From Azospirillum isscasi (GTDB taxonomy: Bacteria; Pseudomonadota; Alphaproteobacteria; Azospirillales; Azospirillaceae), in the NCBI RefSeq assembly GCF_030849505.1, contig NZ_JAUJFI010000004.1:1-64000 (forward strand): DNA of 64,000 bases, written 5' to 3'. The first letter of the stretch is position 1; every line of letters starts with the position of its first letter. This document shows positions 1 through 8,965 of the stretch, piece by piece. Below the pieces are notes generated by a model. That model ran no database searches. It was not told the origin of the DNA and saw only the letters and a list, made by a program, of their open reading frames with translations. Made by a program: the position numbers and the translations under genes.

Positions 1-324
1 GGACGGGGGTGGGGGGGCCGGGGGCTGCGCCCCCTTCACCGGCACCGCCATGTGGGGAATGGCGGCCTGCCACGCCTCGGTGGTGTGCTCCGCGTTCATC
101 GCCAGCCAGCCGCCCAGCCCGCCCAGCCCAAGCGCCACCGCGGCGTAGGCGCCGAGCAGCCCTTTGGCGAGCGGAGACAGGGGGCGGCGCTCCTTTCGCG
201 CCCGCGGCGGGGCGTCGTCAAGGTCGCCGCCCTTCCGCTTGCGCCGGAGGCGCGCCAGCAGGCCGGGTCCGGAACGTTCCCGTTTCGCGGGCTTCAGGCG
301 GCCCAGCAGGGCGGCGGCGTTCAC
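1..324 (-). CDS. Divergent polysaccharide deacetylase family protein (N-terminal part)
   Basis: Only the first 108 codons are in the window. From the GTG start the protein has a basic, Arg/Lys-rich N-terminus of about 55 residues, one hydrophobic membrane segment (LLGAYAAVALGLGGLGGWLAM) and then a proline-rich stretch running off the edge. The catalytic domain is not visible. The family call comes from position: in related alphaproteobacteria the gene after envC and ctpA is usually a membrane-anchored divergent polysaccharide deacetylase. A GGGGAG ribosome-binding site lies about 11 bases before the GTG, and the gap to ctpA is 16 bases, so it is probably in the same operon. The start codon and product are both inferred. 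Confidence 0.55.
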   Translation of the reverse strand, partial: MNAAALLGRLKPAKRERSGPGLLARLRRKRKGGDLDDAPPRARKERRPLSPLAKGLLGAYAAVALGLGGLGGWLAMNAEHTTEAWQAAIPHMAVPVKGAQPPAPPPPS

Positions 325-340
325 GGACCCGTCACTCCCC

Positions 341-1732
341 TCAGTTCGCGCGGGCCTGGAACAGGGCGACGCCCCGCAGCAGGTCGAGCGCGCGCGCCAG
401 CTGATAGTCGAAGGGCGGCTGGTTGGGCGCGCCTTCGCCATTCTCCGCGGACGGGGCGGCAGGCGCGTTGCCGTTGGCCGGCGCCGACCCCGGAGCACCC
501 CCCGGAGCCGGAGCCGCGCCGGCGCCCGGACCCGGCGCCGGCTGGGTGGTGGCCGGACGCGGGGTGTCCGGGTTGCGCAGCGCGCCGCGCAGGTCGCTCT
601 CGCGGCGGCGGATCAGCCCCTGGTCGGTTTCCTCCACGCGGGCCGGATGCACCTCGATGTCCGGGGTGATGCCCAGCGCCTGGATCGACTTGCCCGACGG
701 CGTGTAGTAGCGCGCCGTGGTCAGGCGCATGGCGCCGTGGCCGGGAAGCGGGATGATCGTCTGGACCGAGCCCTTGCCGAAGGACTGGGTGCCCAGGATC
801 AGCGCCCGCTTGTGGTCCTGCAGGGCGCCGGCGACGATCTCCGACGCCGAGGCCGAACCGCCGTTGACCAGCACCACGACCGGCAGACCCTTGGCGAGGT
901 CGCCGGGCTTGGCGTTGTAGCGGGTGCCTTCCTCCGCCTTGCGGCCGCGGGTGGAGACGATCTCCCCCTTTTCCAGGAAGGTGTCGGACACGGACACCGC
1001 CTGATCGAGCAGGCCGCCGGGGTTGTTGCGCAGGTCGAGGACATAGCCCTTCAGCTTGCCGCCCAACTGCTGCTGGATGGCGGCGATGGCCTTTTCCAGC
1101 CCCTGCTGCGTCTGCTCGTTGAAGCTGGTGATGCGGACGTAGCCGATGTCCCCCTCGGTGCGGAAGCGGACCGACTGCACCTTGATGACGGCGCGGGTCA
1201 GGGTGACCTCGAACGGCTCGCCGGCTTCGCCGCGGCGCACGGTGACCTTGATGTCGCTGCCCACCGGGCCGCGCATCTTCTCCACCGCCTCGTTCAGCGA
1301 CAGGCCCATCACCGCCTCGCCGTTGAGCTGGATGATCAGGTCGCCCGGCTGCAGCCCGGCGCGGAAGGCCGGCGTGTCGTCGATGGGGGACACGACCTTG
1401 ATCAGGCCGTTCTCCATCGTCACCTCGATGCCCAGCCCGCCGAACTCGCCGCGGGTCTGAACCTGCATGTCCTGGAAGCTCTTGCGGTTCAGGTAGCTGG
1501 AATGCGGGTCGAGCGAGGTCAGCATGCCGTTGATGGCGGATTCGATGAGCTGCTCGTCGGTCGTCGTCTCGACATACTCGGCGCGCACCCGCTCGAAGAC
1601 GTCGCCGAACAGGTTGAGCTGGCGATAGGTCTCGGAGCTGTTGTTGCTGTTCACCTGCGCGGTGACGGTGGCGACGCCGGCGCCCAGAAACACCAGGGCC
1701 GCGGCGGTGGCGGCACGCTTGACTATCCTCAT
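341..1732 (-). CDS. ctpA: S41 family C-terminal processing peptidase
   Basis: Periplasmic serine protease of the Tsp/CtpA family, which trims C-termini of envelope proteins and peptidoglycan hydrolases. The 463-residue protein has a signal peptide (about residues 1-26), a PDZ domain (about 95-175) with a GLGIEV carboxylate-binding loop, and an S41 core. By alignment with E. coli Tsp the Ser-Lys dyad should be Ser295 in GSASASEI and Lys320 in FGKGSVQ. A proline-, alanine- and glycine-rich tail of about 60 residues follows the core. The ATG directly follows the envC stop codon, so the two are translated from one message. The envC-ctpA pairing is common in alphaproteobacteria and suggests a joint role in septal peptidoglycan turnover. 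Confidence 0.95.
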   Translation of the reverse strand: MRIVKRAATAAALVFLGAGVATVTAQVNSNNSSETYRQLNLFGDVFERVRAEYVETTTDEQLIESAINGMLTSLDPHSSYLNRKSFQDMQVQTRGEFGGLGIEVTMENGLIKVVSPIDDTPAFRAGLQPGDLIIQLNGEAVMGLSLNEAVEKMRGPVGSDIKVTVRRGEAGEPFEVTLTRAVIKVQSVRFRTEGDIGYVRITSFNEQTQQGLEKAIAAIQQQLGGKLKGYVLDLRNNPGGLLDQAVSVSDTFLEKGEIVSTRGRKAEEGTRYNAKPGDLAKGLPVVVLVNGGSASASEIVAGALQDHKRALILGTQSFGKGSVQTIIPLPGHGAMRLTTARYYTPSGKSIQALGITPDIEVHPARVEETDQGLIRRRESDLRGALRNPDTPRPATTQPAPGPGAGAAPAPGGAPGSAPANGNAPAAPSAENGEGAPNQPPFDYQLARALDLLRGVALFQARAN

Positions 1733-3169
1733 CTACCCTTGTCCTTTCCCCTCCGGGGCGCCGAAACCGCGCTGTGGATTGATCGGCTGTCCGTGACGTC
1801 GAAGCTCGAAGTAAAGATCGGGTGAGCCGTCGGTGGGCATCAGGCCAATCGGCTCCCCGGTGGCCACGCGCTTTCCCACGGCTGTGTCGATGCGGCCGAA
1901 TCCAGCGATGAGACTATGATATCCATGGCTGTGTTCCACGATCAAGATTTGGCCATAGCCGCGGAACGGCCCCGCGAACACGATCGTTCCGGCCTGCGGG
2001 GACACCACCGTCGAGCCGGCACGGGCCTGGATGGTGACGCCCCGGCTGGTGGCGCCATAGCGGTCGGCCTCGCCATAGCGGACGGTCACGCGCCCACCCA
2101 CCGGCAGACGCTCCCCGGCGGGAGGCGGCGGCGCGGCGCGGGCGGCTTCCGTCTCCGTCCTGGTGCGCCGCTCCGCCGCCCGTTGCTCCGCAAGTCTTTG
2201 TTCAGCAAGCCGCTGCTCGGCCAGTTTCTGTTCGGCCAGCTTCTGTTCGGCGGCCCTCTGCTCGGCGAGCTTGCGCTCGGCTTCCCTGCGTTCGGCCTCC
2301 CGGCGCTCCGCCTCCAGACGTTCGGCCTCGCGTTTGGCGGCCGCGGCGGCGGCGGCGCGGCGCTCGGCTTCGATGCGGTCCATCAACTGGCGCAGGTCGG
2401 CGGCCTGGCCGGTCAGGCGGGCGGTGCGCTGGGCGACCTGTTGCCGCTCCTCCTCGGTCTGGCGTGACAGCTCCTCGCGGCGGGCGACCAGCCGGGCGAT
2501 GTCCTTCTGGCGGTCGATCAGGGTGAGACGGGCGGCGTAGGTGCGGCTGCGCTGGGCCTCCAGCGACTCGCGCGTCTCGGCCAGCCGGGTCAGCGCCTGG
2601 GCCAGCGCGTCGGCGCGGGCGCGCAGCGCCGGCACCGTGTCGCGCAGCAGCAGGGCGGAGCGCAGCGTGTCCACCGGCCCGTCCGGGCGGGCCAGCGCCG
2701 CTTCCGGCGGGATGCGGGCGACGCGCTGCAGGGCGGCCAGAAGGGCGGCGATCTGCTGGCGCTCGCCCTCCAGCCGTTCGGACTGGCTGCGCTCCTGCGC
2801 CTCCAGCGCGGTCAGCGTGTCTTCGAGGTGGGCAAGTTCGCCTTCCTGCGCGCGTTCCTGGTCGGCCAGACCGACCAGCCGGTCGCGCAGCTCGTCCATC
2901 TCCTTCTGGAGCGTCTGGGAGTGGCGTTCGAGCTGCCTTTGCAGGGCCTTGTCGGCCTGGATGTCCTGCTCCACCCGCTTCAGCGTCTGGCCGGGAGCCT
3001 CGGTCTGCGCCGCCGCGGTGGTGGGAATGGCGGCGGGAATGGCAAGGACGGTGATGGCCAGGAAGGCCGGCAGCCAGGGAAGCGCCCGCCTCCCCCCCGC
3101 GCCGTGCGGAGAGGAGACGGGGAGGGGGAGCAGAGCAACACCCGCCGGATGATTGCGCCCTGCGCCCAT
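1733..3169 (-). CDS. envC: EnvC-like murein hydrolase activator (M23/LytM domain)
   Basis: Secreted coiled-coil protein of 478 residues. After a signal segment ending near AAAQ (about residue 55) come long coiled coils, including an AEQ[KR]LAEQ-type repeat near residues 290-335, and a C-terminal LytM fold. In the LytM domain the zinc ligands look lost: the usual HxGxD reads as SRGVTI, and the usual LHFE reads as LYFE. E. coli EnvC is likewise catalytically dead and activates amidases at the septum, so an activator role is more likely than hydrolysis. It lies 13 bases after gpmI and abuts ctpA. The chosen ATG gives a long N-terminus before the signal peptide; a later start is possible. Confidence 0.88.
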   Translation of the reverse strand: MGAGRNHPAGVALLPLPVSSPHGAGGRRALPWLPAFLAITVLAIPAAIPTTAAAQTEAPGQTLKRVEQDIQADKALQRQLERHSQTLQKEMDELRDRLVGLADQERAQEGELAHLEDTLTALEAQERSQSERLEGERQQIAALLAALQRVARIPPEAALARPDGPVDTLRSALLLRDTVPALRARADALAQALTRLAETRESLEAQRSRTYAARLTLIDRQKDIARLVARREELSRQTEEERQQVAQRTARLTGQAADLRQLMDRIEAERRAAAAAAAKREAERLEAERREAERREAERKLAEQRAAEQKLAEQKLAEQRLAEQRLAEQRAAERRTRTETEAARAAPPPPAGERLPVGGRVTVRYGEADRYGATSRGVTIQARAGSTVVSPQAGTIVFAGPFRGYGQILIVEHSHGYHSLIAGFGRIDTAVGKRVATGEPIGLMPTDGSPDLYFELRRHGQPINPQRGFGAPEGKGQG

Positions 3170-3182
3170 GCCCGGTTCCGCC

Positions 3183-4748
3183 TTATTCCGCGGCGGCCCG
3201 CGCGGCGGCGCGGTCGATCAGGCTCTTGCCGGTCATCTCCGCCGGCTGCGGCAGCTTCATCAGGTCCAGCAGGGTGGGCGCGATGTCGGCCAGACGCCCG
3301 CTGCGGATCGCCTCGACCCCGGCGGGGCCGTTCACCAGCACCAGCGGCACCTTGTCCAGCGTGTGGGCGGTGTGCGGGCCGTTGGTCTCCGGGTCCTTCA
3401 TCAGCTCGCAATTGCCGTGGTCGGCGGTGACCAGCATGACGCCGCCCTGGGCGCGCACCGCGGCCTCCAGCCGGCCCAGGCTGGCGTCCACGGCCTCCAC
3501 CGCCTTGATGGCGGCGGACAGGATGCCGCTGTGCCCGACCATGTCGGGGTTGGCGTAGTTGATGACGACCAGATCGTACTTCCCGCTGTCCACGGCGGCC
3601 ACGACCTTGTCGGTCACCTCGGCGGCGGACATCTCCGGCTGGAGATCGTAGGTGGCGACCTTCGGCGACGGCACCAGGATGCGGTCCTCGCCTGGATACA
3701 CGCGCTCCTCGCCACCGTTGAAGAAGAAGGTGACGTGCGGGTACTTTTCCGTCTCGGCGATGCGCAACTGGGTCAATCCGGCCTCGCTGACCACTTCGCC
3801 CAGCACCCTGGTCAGGGATTTCGGCGGAAAGATGGTCGTCATCAGCTTGGCGAGCGTGGACGAGTACTCGACCATGCCCACCGCGGCGGCCAGCTTCGGC
3901 ACGGCGGCGCGCTCGAACCCGTCGAAGGCCGGATCGACGAAGGCGGCCAGGATCTCGCGGGCGCGGTCGGCGCGGAAATTCGCCATCAGAATGGCGTCGC
4001 CGTCCTTCATGCCGGTGTAGCCGTCGATGACGGTCGGCAGGATGAATTCGTCGTGGGTGCCGGCGGCGTAGCTTTGCTCGATGGCCTGGATCGGGTCGGC
4101 GGCGGTTTCGCCCCGGGCGCTCACCAGCGCGGCGTAAGCCTTGGCGACGCGGTCCCAGCGCTTGTCGCGGTCCATCGCGTAGTAGCGCCCGCTGACCGTG
4201 GCGACGTTGACGCCGGGCAGGGCGTGCACGTCGGCCATGAACTCGGCCATCTGGTCCTTGGCGCTCTGCGGCGGCACGTCGCGCCCGTCGGTGAAGGCGT
4301 GGATCTCGACCGGGACGCCCTCATGCGACAGCACGCCGGCCAGCGCCGCGATGTGGTCCTGGTGCGAATGCACGCCGCCCGGCGACAGCAGGCCGAGGAT
4401 GTGGCAGCGCCCGCCGGAGGCCAGCAGGGCCTTGGCGAGGTCGTTCAGGGCGGCGTTGCGCTCCAGCTCGCCCTCGACGATGGCGTGGTCGATCATCACC
4501 AGATCCTGGCGGACGACGCGGCCGGCGCCCAGATTCATGTGACCGACCTCGGAGTTGCCCATCTGGCCCTTGGGCAGGCCGACCTCCTCCTCGCTGGCTT
4601 CCAGGAAGGCGTGCGGCTCCGACGACCACAGCCGGTCCCAGTTGGGCGTGTTGCCCTGGGCGATGGCGTTGTCCTCGCGCTCCTCGCGGTAGCCCCAGCC
4701 GTCCAGGATGCACAGCACCACGGGTCGGGGACGATTGGTCTCGGTCAT
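3183..4748 (-). CDS. gpmI: 2,3-bisphosphoglycerate-independent phosphoglycerate mutase
   Basis: Cytosolic glycolytic and gluconeogenic enzyme interconverting 3- and 2-phosphoglycerate through a phosphoserine intermediate with two metal ions. The protein is 521 residues, normal for GpmI. It begins MTETNRPRP followed by the metal-binding ILDGWG motif, and the nucleophile is Ser66 in GNSEVGHMNLGAGR. The C-terminal metal site TADHGN is present. The frame stays open upstream, but this ATG is preceded by GAGGAG at a good distance and gives the family N-terminus, so I reject the longer form. It lies between rlmH and envC in the minus-strand block. Confidence 0.97.
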   Translation of the reverse strand: MTETNRPRPVVLCILDGWGYREEREDNAIAQGNTPNWDRLWSSEPHAFLEASEEEVGLPKGQMGNSEVGHMNLGAGRVVRQDLVMIDHAIVEGELERNAALNDLAKALLASGGRCHILGLLSPGGVHSHQDHIAALAGVLSHEGVPVEIHAFTDGRDVPPQSAKDQMAEFMADVHALPGVNVATVSGRYYAMDRDKRWDRVAKAYAALVSARGETAADPIQAIEQSYAAGTHDEFILPTVIDGYTGMKDGDAILMANFRADRAREILAAFVDPAFDGFERAAVPKLAAAVGMVEYSSTLAKLMTTIFPPKSLTRVLGEVVSEAGLTQLRIAETEKYPHVTFFFNGGEERVYPGEDRILVPSPKVATYDLQPEMSAAEVTDKVVAAVDSGKYDLVVINYANPDMVGHSGILSAAIKAVEAVDASLGRLEAAVRAQGGVMLVTADHGNCELMKDPETNGPHTAHTLDKVPLVLVNGPAGVEAIRSGRLADIAPTLLDLMKLPQPAEMTGKSLIDRAAARAAAE

Positions 4749-4880
4749 CACGCTCCTCATACGCCGGTCACGGTCGGGTTGCGGGTCTCGGTCGATGTTT
4801 TTGGCGCCGCTGCTTCTTACGCGCAATGCGCCTTGGGCCGGATCAGAAAATGGCACGCCTGCTCACCCGCACAATGGGAG

Positions 4881-5339
4881 TCATGCGCGGTGATAGGGGT
4901 GTCCGGCCAGAATCTGCTGGGCACGGTAGATTTGCTCCGCCAACATGCCTCGCACCAGCATATGCGGCCATGTCATGGCGCCCAAGGCCAAAAGGAAATC
5001 GGCGCGCGCCCGCACGGCGTAGCCGTGGCCGTCGGCCCCGCCGATCAGAAAGGCGATGTCGCCCGCCCCCTGGTCCCGCCAGCCGCCGATCTTCGCGGCG
5101 AAGGCTTCGCTGGTGATGGTCTTGCCGCGCTCGTCCAGGGCCACCACGATGGCCCCGGCGGGGATGGCGGCCAGAAGCAGTTCCGCCTCCTGCCGCTTCA
5201 GCTCGTCGGAGGCGAGGCGCTTCTTCACCTCGACCTCGCGCAGCGTCAGCGGCCAGGACAGGCGGCCCGCATACTCGTCGTAAAGGTCGCGCGCCGGACC
5301 GGTCCGTGACCGCCCCACGGCGGCAAGCCACAGACGCAT
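4881..5339 (-). CDS. rlmH: 23S rRNA (pseudouridine1915-N3)-methyltransferase RlmH
   Basis: SPOUT-family methyltransferase that methylates pseudouridine 1915 in helix 69 of 23S rRNA on assembled ribosomes, using S-adenosylmethionine. The 152-residue length fits the family. Visible markers are the N-terminal [10 protein letters not shown], the central ALDERGK segment, [10 protein letters not shown] in the knotted cofactor site, and the C-terminal [17 protein letters not shown]. It follows rsfS by 43 bases, the usual nadD-rsfS-rlmH order in proteobacteria. Confidence 0.97.
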   Translation of the reverse strand: MRLWLAAVGRSRTGPARDLYDEYAGRLSWPLTLREVEVKKRLASDELKRQEAELLLAAIPAGAIVVALDERGKTITSEAFAAKIGGWRDQGAGDIAFLIGGADGHGYAVRARADFLLALGAMTWPHMLVRGMLAEQIYRAQQILAGHPYHRA

Positions 5340-5382
5340 CGGTCCGGCTCCCTCTTCCTGTCGTCCGTCGTCCGCGGGGCCG

Positions 5383-5823
5383 TCAGGCGCTCATGCGCTC
5401 GGCGGAGGGCCGCGGCGTCTCCAGACCCCACATCTTCTCGATGTTGTAGAAGGTCCGGACTTCCGGGCGGAACAGGTGGATGATGACGTCCCCGGCATCG
5501 ACCAGCACCCAGTCGCACTGGCCCAGGCCCTCGACCTCGACGCCGCGCAGGCCGGCCTGCTTCAGCCGGTCGGCCAGCTTCACGGCCATGGCGGCGATGT
5601 GCCGGGTGTTGCGGCCCGACGCCACGATCATGTAGTCGGCGATGCTGGTCTTGCCGGCAAGGTCGATGACGACGACGTCTTCGGCCTGATCGTCGTCCAG
5701 GGACTTCTCGACGAGCGCCTTCAGTTCGTCCGGCTGGGGAACGGGAACGGGCGCGGGCCGCACAACGGGCGCGGCCGGTTCGATGAACGTGTTGATGGTA
5801 CCCACCTCGCGATACAGGGTCAC
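5383..5823 (-). CDS. rsfS: Ribosome silencing factor RsfS
   Basis: RsfS (formerly Iojap/YbeB) binds ribosomal protein uL14 and blocks subunit joining when nutrients run low. The core runs from [22 protein letters not shown] through [28 protein letters not shown] and [10 protein letters not shown], the family signature. An N-terminal extension rich in Pro and Val precedes it. I place the start at a GTG that overlaps the nadD stop (GTGA), giving 146 residues. A second in-frame GTG 18 bases downstream is an alternative. The frame is open much further upstream, but that part is antisense to nothing useful and lies inside nadD. Confidence 0.92.
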   Translation of the reverse strand: MTLYREVGTINTFIEPAAPVVRPAPVPVPQPDELKALVEKSLDDDQAEDVVVIDLAGKTSIADYMIVASGRNTRHIAAMAVKLADRLKQAGLRGVEVEGLGQCDWVLVDAGDVIIHLFRPEVRTFYNIEKMWGLETPRPSAERMSA

Positions 5824-6437
5824 GACCCGCGGGCGCGTGCCCGGCGGATCGCCGTCGCCGAAGCCGGATGCAGCGGGTTGCGGAGGAAAATCCAGGCCGG
5901 TGTTTCGGAACCGGCCAACCCCTTGGCCCTGTGCATGCTCACCCGGCGACGGGCATAGCGCTGAGCGGCTATGCCACCAAGCGCTCCTATAGAATAAGTT
6001 GGACGGGCGAGAACTGCAACCGGCACCAGCCGGAAGATCCGCGTCCAATGCCGCCAGCGGGGGATTTGCCGAAGATTGTCCGCCCCCATCAGCCAGACGA
6101 AGCGCGTTTTCGGGAAGCGCCGCGTCAGTTCCGCCAGCGTGTCGGCGGTGTAGCGGGTGCCAAGCTCCCGCTCGATGGCGGTGATCCGGATGGCCGGATG
6201 GCGGGCGGTGCGCCGGGCCTCCTCCAGCCGCTCGGCCAGCGGCGCCATGCCCCGCACCGGCTTCAGCGGGTTCTGCGGGCTGACCAGCCACCACACCTGG
6301 TCGAGCCCCAGCGCCTTCAGCGCGTACAGGCTGATGTGCCGGTGCCCCGCGTGGGCCGGGTTGAAGGACCCGCCGAGCAGCCCGACGCGCAGGCCGGCGT
6401 GGAGCGGGCCGGAGTAGCGGTGGGGGGATGTCGCCAT
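5820..6437 (-). CDS. nadD: Nicotinate-nucleotide adenylyltransferase
   Basis: Transfers AMP from ATP to nicotinic acid mononucleotide in NAD synthesis. The 205-residue protein carries the nucleotidyltransferase signature GGSFNPAHAGHRHIS near its N-terminus, WLVSPQNPLKP and FVWLMGADNL in the substrate region, and the C-terminal ATAIRRARARG, which corresponds to the ISST/SxTxIR loop. The ATG at 6437 gives the conserved beginning. Longer versions would read through the palindromic repeat upstream and are rejected. NadE, which uses the product of this pathway, is encoded elsewhere in the window (32.8-34.5 kb). Confidence 0.95.
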   Translation of the reverse strand: MATSPHRYSGPLHAGLRVGLLGGSFNPAHAGHRHISLYALKALGLDQVWWLVSPQNPLKPVRGMAPLAERLEEARRTARHPAIRITAIERELGTRYTADTLAELTRRFPKTRFVWLMGADNLRQIPRWRHWTRIFRLVPVAVLARPTYSIGALGGIAAQRYARRRVSMHRAKGLAGSETPAWIFLRNPLHPASATAIRRARARGS

Positions 6438-6441
6438 GGTT

Positions 6442-6526
6442 GCCCCCACCCTAACCCTCCCCCGCTGCGCAGGGGAGGGAACCGGCTCCTCCCCCTGCGA
6501 AGCCGGGGGAGGCTGGGAGGGGGGGC
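6442..6526. repeat. GC-rich palindromic intergenic element, copy 1
   Basis: Imperfect palindrome between proA and nadD. The outer arms GCCCCCACCCTAACCCTCCC and GGGGGAGGCTGGGAGGGGGG enclose an inner hairpin CAGGGGAGGG ... CTCCCCCTG. Three more copies lie near 34.5, 40.5 and 57.0 kb. It resembles the non-coding REP/MITE-like units scattered in alphaproteobacterial genomes. It sits only 4 bases from the nadD start and could affect coupling of nadD to proA. Confidence 0.75.
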
Positions 6527-6540
6527 TCGTGGAGGGGGGC

Positions 6541-7821
6541 TTACGGCCGCGTCTGGCCATCGCCGCGCACGACGTACTTGTAGCTGGTGAGCTGTTCCGC
6601 CCCCACCGGGCCGCGGGCGTGGAACTTGTCGGTGGAGATGCCGATCTCCGCCCCCATGCCGAACTCGCCGCCGTCGGCGAACTGGGTGCTGGCGTTCCAC
6701 AGCACGATGCCGCTGTCGATGCGCTGGAGGAAACGCTCCGCCGCCGCCGGGTCCTCGGTCACGATGGCGTCGGTGTGGTGGGAGCCGTGGCGGTTGATGT
6801 GCTCGATGGCCCCATCCACCCCGTCCACCACGCCGCAGGCGATGATGGCGTCCAGATACTCGGTGTCCCAGTCCTCCGCCGTCACCGGGGTCACGCGCGG
6901 GTCGGCGGTGCGGGCGGCCTCGTCGCCGCGGACGGCGCAGCCGGCGTCCAGCAGGTCCTTCACCAGCACCGGCAGGACGGCATCGGCGATCCGGCGGTCC
7001 ACCAGAAGCGTTTCGGCGGCGCCGCAGATCGAGGTGCGGCGCATCTTGGCGTTCATCACCACCTTGCGCGCCTTCTCCAGCTCGGCCCCGGCATCGACAT
7101 AGACGGTGTTGTTGCCGTCCAGATGCTTGATGACCGGGATGCGGCTCTCCTCGGCGATGCGCTGGATCAGCGATTTGCCGCCGCGCGGGACGATCACGTC
7201 GATGAAGTCGCGCATGGTCAGCATGTGGCCGACCGCCGCCCGGTCCGTGGTGGGGACGAGCTGGACGGCGGCCTCCGGCAGGCCGGCGGCGCGCAAGCCA
7301 TCGGCCAAGCAGGCGGCGATGGCGCGCGAGGAGCGGATGCTTTCCGACCCGCCACGCAGGATCGCCGCGTTGCCCGACTTCAGGCAGAGGCCGCCGGCGT
7401 CGGCGGTCACGTTGGGGCGGCTCTCATAGATGATGCCGATCACGCCCAGCGGCACGCGCACGCGCTGGATGGCCAGCCCGTTGGGGCGGGTCCATTCGGC
7501 GATGACGCCGCCGATGGGGTCGGGAAAGTCGGCGATGTCCTCCAGCCCCTTGGCCATCGCCTCGATGCGGGCGTCGTTCAGGGCCAAGCGTTCGATCATG
7601 GGACCGGTGAGGCCACGCTCCTTGGCCGCCGCCACATCCTCGTCGTTGGCCGCCTGGATCTCCGCCTTGCGGGCGCGGATCGCGGCGGCTGCGGCTCTCA
7701 ATGCCTGATCCTTCGACGGGCTCGGCACGGTCGCCAGCTCCGCCGCGGCGGCGCGGGCGGCGCGGCCGAGGGCGAGCATCTGATCGTGCAGGGCGTCGGT
7801 GGTCTCAAGCAGGGCGGACAT
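6541..7821 (-). CDS. proA: Glutamate-5-semialdehyde dehydrogenase (gamma-glutamyl phosphate reductase)
   Basis: Second step of proline synthesis: NADPH-dependent reduction of gamma-glutamyl phosphate. The 426-residue aldehyde-dehydrogenase-fold protein shows [34 protein letters not shown] and the catalytic-cysteine region [13 protein letters not shown]. The start [11 protein letters not shown] was chosen over a codon 27 bases upstream because family members begin this way. proB is about 2.6 kb upstream on the same strand, separated by two plus-strand genes. Confidence 0.96.
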   Translation of the reverse strand: MSALLETTDALHDQMLALGRAARAAAAELATVPSPSKDQALRAAAAAIRARKAEIQAANDEDVAAAKERGLTGPMIERLALNDARIEAMAKGLEDIADFPDPIGGVIAEWTRPNGLAIQRVRVPLGVIGIIYESRPNVTADAGGLCLKSGNAAILRGGSESIRSSRAIAACLADGLRAAGLPEAAVQLVPTTDRAAVGHMLTMRDFIDVIVPRGGKSLIQRIAEESRIPVIKHLDGNNTVYVDAGAELEKARKVVMNAKMRRTSICGAAETLLVDRRIADAVLPVLVKDLLDAGCAVRGDEAARTADPRVTPVTAEDWDTEYLDAIIACGVVDGVDGAIEHINRHGSHHTDAIVTEDPAAAERFLQRIDSGIVLWNASTQFADGGEFGMGAEIGISTDKFHARGPVGAEQLTSYKYVVRGDGQTRP

Positions 7822-8002
7822 CGGTCTCACTCCAGTGGCGCGTGCCAATTGAAAAGGGGCGGAACCATAGCCGATCCCGCGCTCCCGCGGAAGCCATGCC
7901 GGCTAAGCCGAAAAGCCGAGCGGAATACTCAACATTCAGTCTGGGCCGCGGATTGTTGCGTGGCTAGCGTTCCTTCATGCGACATCGGTGAGGGAGCCTT
8001 TC

Positions 8003-8854
8003 ATGAACGGGCTGGTCCGCCGCGGCATCGCCGTGGCCGTCGTGCTGTTGTGCCTGGGCGGAGCGGCGCGGGCCGAGACGCCCCTGGAACGGGGCCGCGC
8101 CCTGGTCAACGGGATCGTCGCCTGCGGCAACTGCCACACGCCGCAGGGGCCGGGCGGTCCGGTGGCGGGAATGGAGATGGCCGGCGGCACGCCCTTCGTG
8201 GAGGAGCCCTTCACCGCCTACGCCTCCAACATCACGCCGGACCCGGAGACGGGGATCGGGCGCTGGACCGACGCGCAACTGATCGCCGCCATCCGCGAGG
8301 GGAAACGCCCCGACGGCAGTTTGATCGGCCCGCCGATGCCCTTCGGCTTCTACCGCGGCCTGTCGGACGGCGACCTGCGCGCCATCGTCGCCTATTTGCG
8401 CAGCCTTCCGCCGGTGCGGCATTCCGTCCCGAAATCCGAGTACCGCATGGCGCTGCCCGCCGCCTACGGCCCGCCGGTCGGCGCGGTGGCAGAGGTGCCG
8501 CGTACGGACCCGGTGGCGTACGGCGCGTACATGGCCGGGCCGCTCGGCCATTGCATGGAATGCCACACGCCGATGCTGCCGGACGGCCGGCTCGACATGA
8601 CCCGCGCGGGCGTGGGCGGGCGGGCCTTCGTGGGGCCATGGGGCACCGCCCTGTCCCGCAACATCACGCAGGACAAGGAGCACGGGCTGGGCGCCTGGAC
8701 CGATGCGCAGATCCGCACCGCCATCACCGAGGGTGTACGTCCCGACGGCAGCCGGCTGAGCCCGCCCATGGCCTATCACTATTACCGGAGCATGGACGAC
8801 GGTGAGTTGGGCGCCCTGGTTGCCTACCTCCGTACGCTTCCGCCGACCCGCTAG
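8003..8854 (+). CDS. Diheme c-type cytochrome
   Basis: Exported electron carrier of 283 residues with a Sec signal peptide (cleavage after GGAARA) and two heme-binding CxxCH motifs, CGNCH near residue 42 and CMECH near residue 185, each starting a cytochrome c domain. Likely distal methionine ligands lie in the GPPMPFGFY and SPPMAYHYY segments. The architecture resembles the cytochrome subunit of periplasmic alcohol or aldehyde dehydrogenases, but no dehydrogenase is adjacent, so its partner is unknown. AGGGAG lies 7 bases before the ATG. It is divergent from proA and followed by a TSUP permease. Confidence 0.85.
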   Translation: MNGLVRRGIAVAVVLLCLGGAARAETPLERGRALVNGIVACGNCHTPQGPGGPVAGMEMAGGTPFVEEPFTAYASNITPDPETGIGRWTDAQLIAAIREGKRPDGSLIGPPMPFGFYRGLSDGDLRAIVAYLRSLPPVRHSVPKSEYRMALPAAYGPPVGAVAEVPRTDPVAYGAYMAGPLGHCMECHTPMLPDGRLDMTRAGVGGRAFVGPWGTALSRNITQDKEHGLGAWTDAQIRTAITEGVRPDGSRLSPPMAYHYYRSMDDGELGALVAYLRTLPPTR

Positions 8855-8965
8855 ACTCCACCTTTTGAGCGTGAAATTCCGCACCGCCGAAAACGCAGTA
8901 CCGTAAGCCTCGCCGAAAAGGCATAGTCCGCGGGCCTTTTTCCTGCCTCCGGACCGTGCTTCCCC

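Noticed and set aside
164-1825. Long open frame on the plus strand opposite ctpA
   Set aside because: High GC content gives long antisense frames throughout. This one has Arg/Gly-rich, non-conserved sequence and lies fully opposite an assured gene.
5824-6294. Upstream extension of the rsfS frame by 157 codons
   Set aside because: The extension lies inside nadD in another frame and is Arg/Gly/Ala-rich. The conserved RsfS sequence starts after the GTG at 5823.
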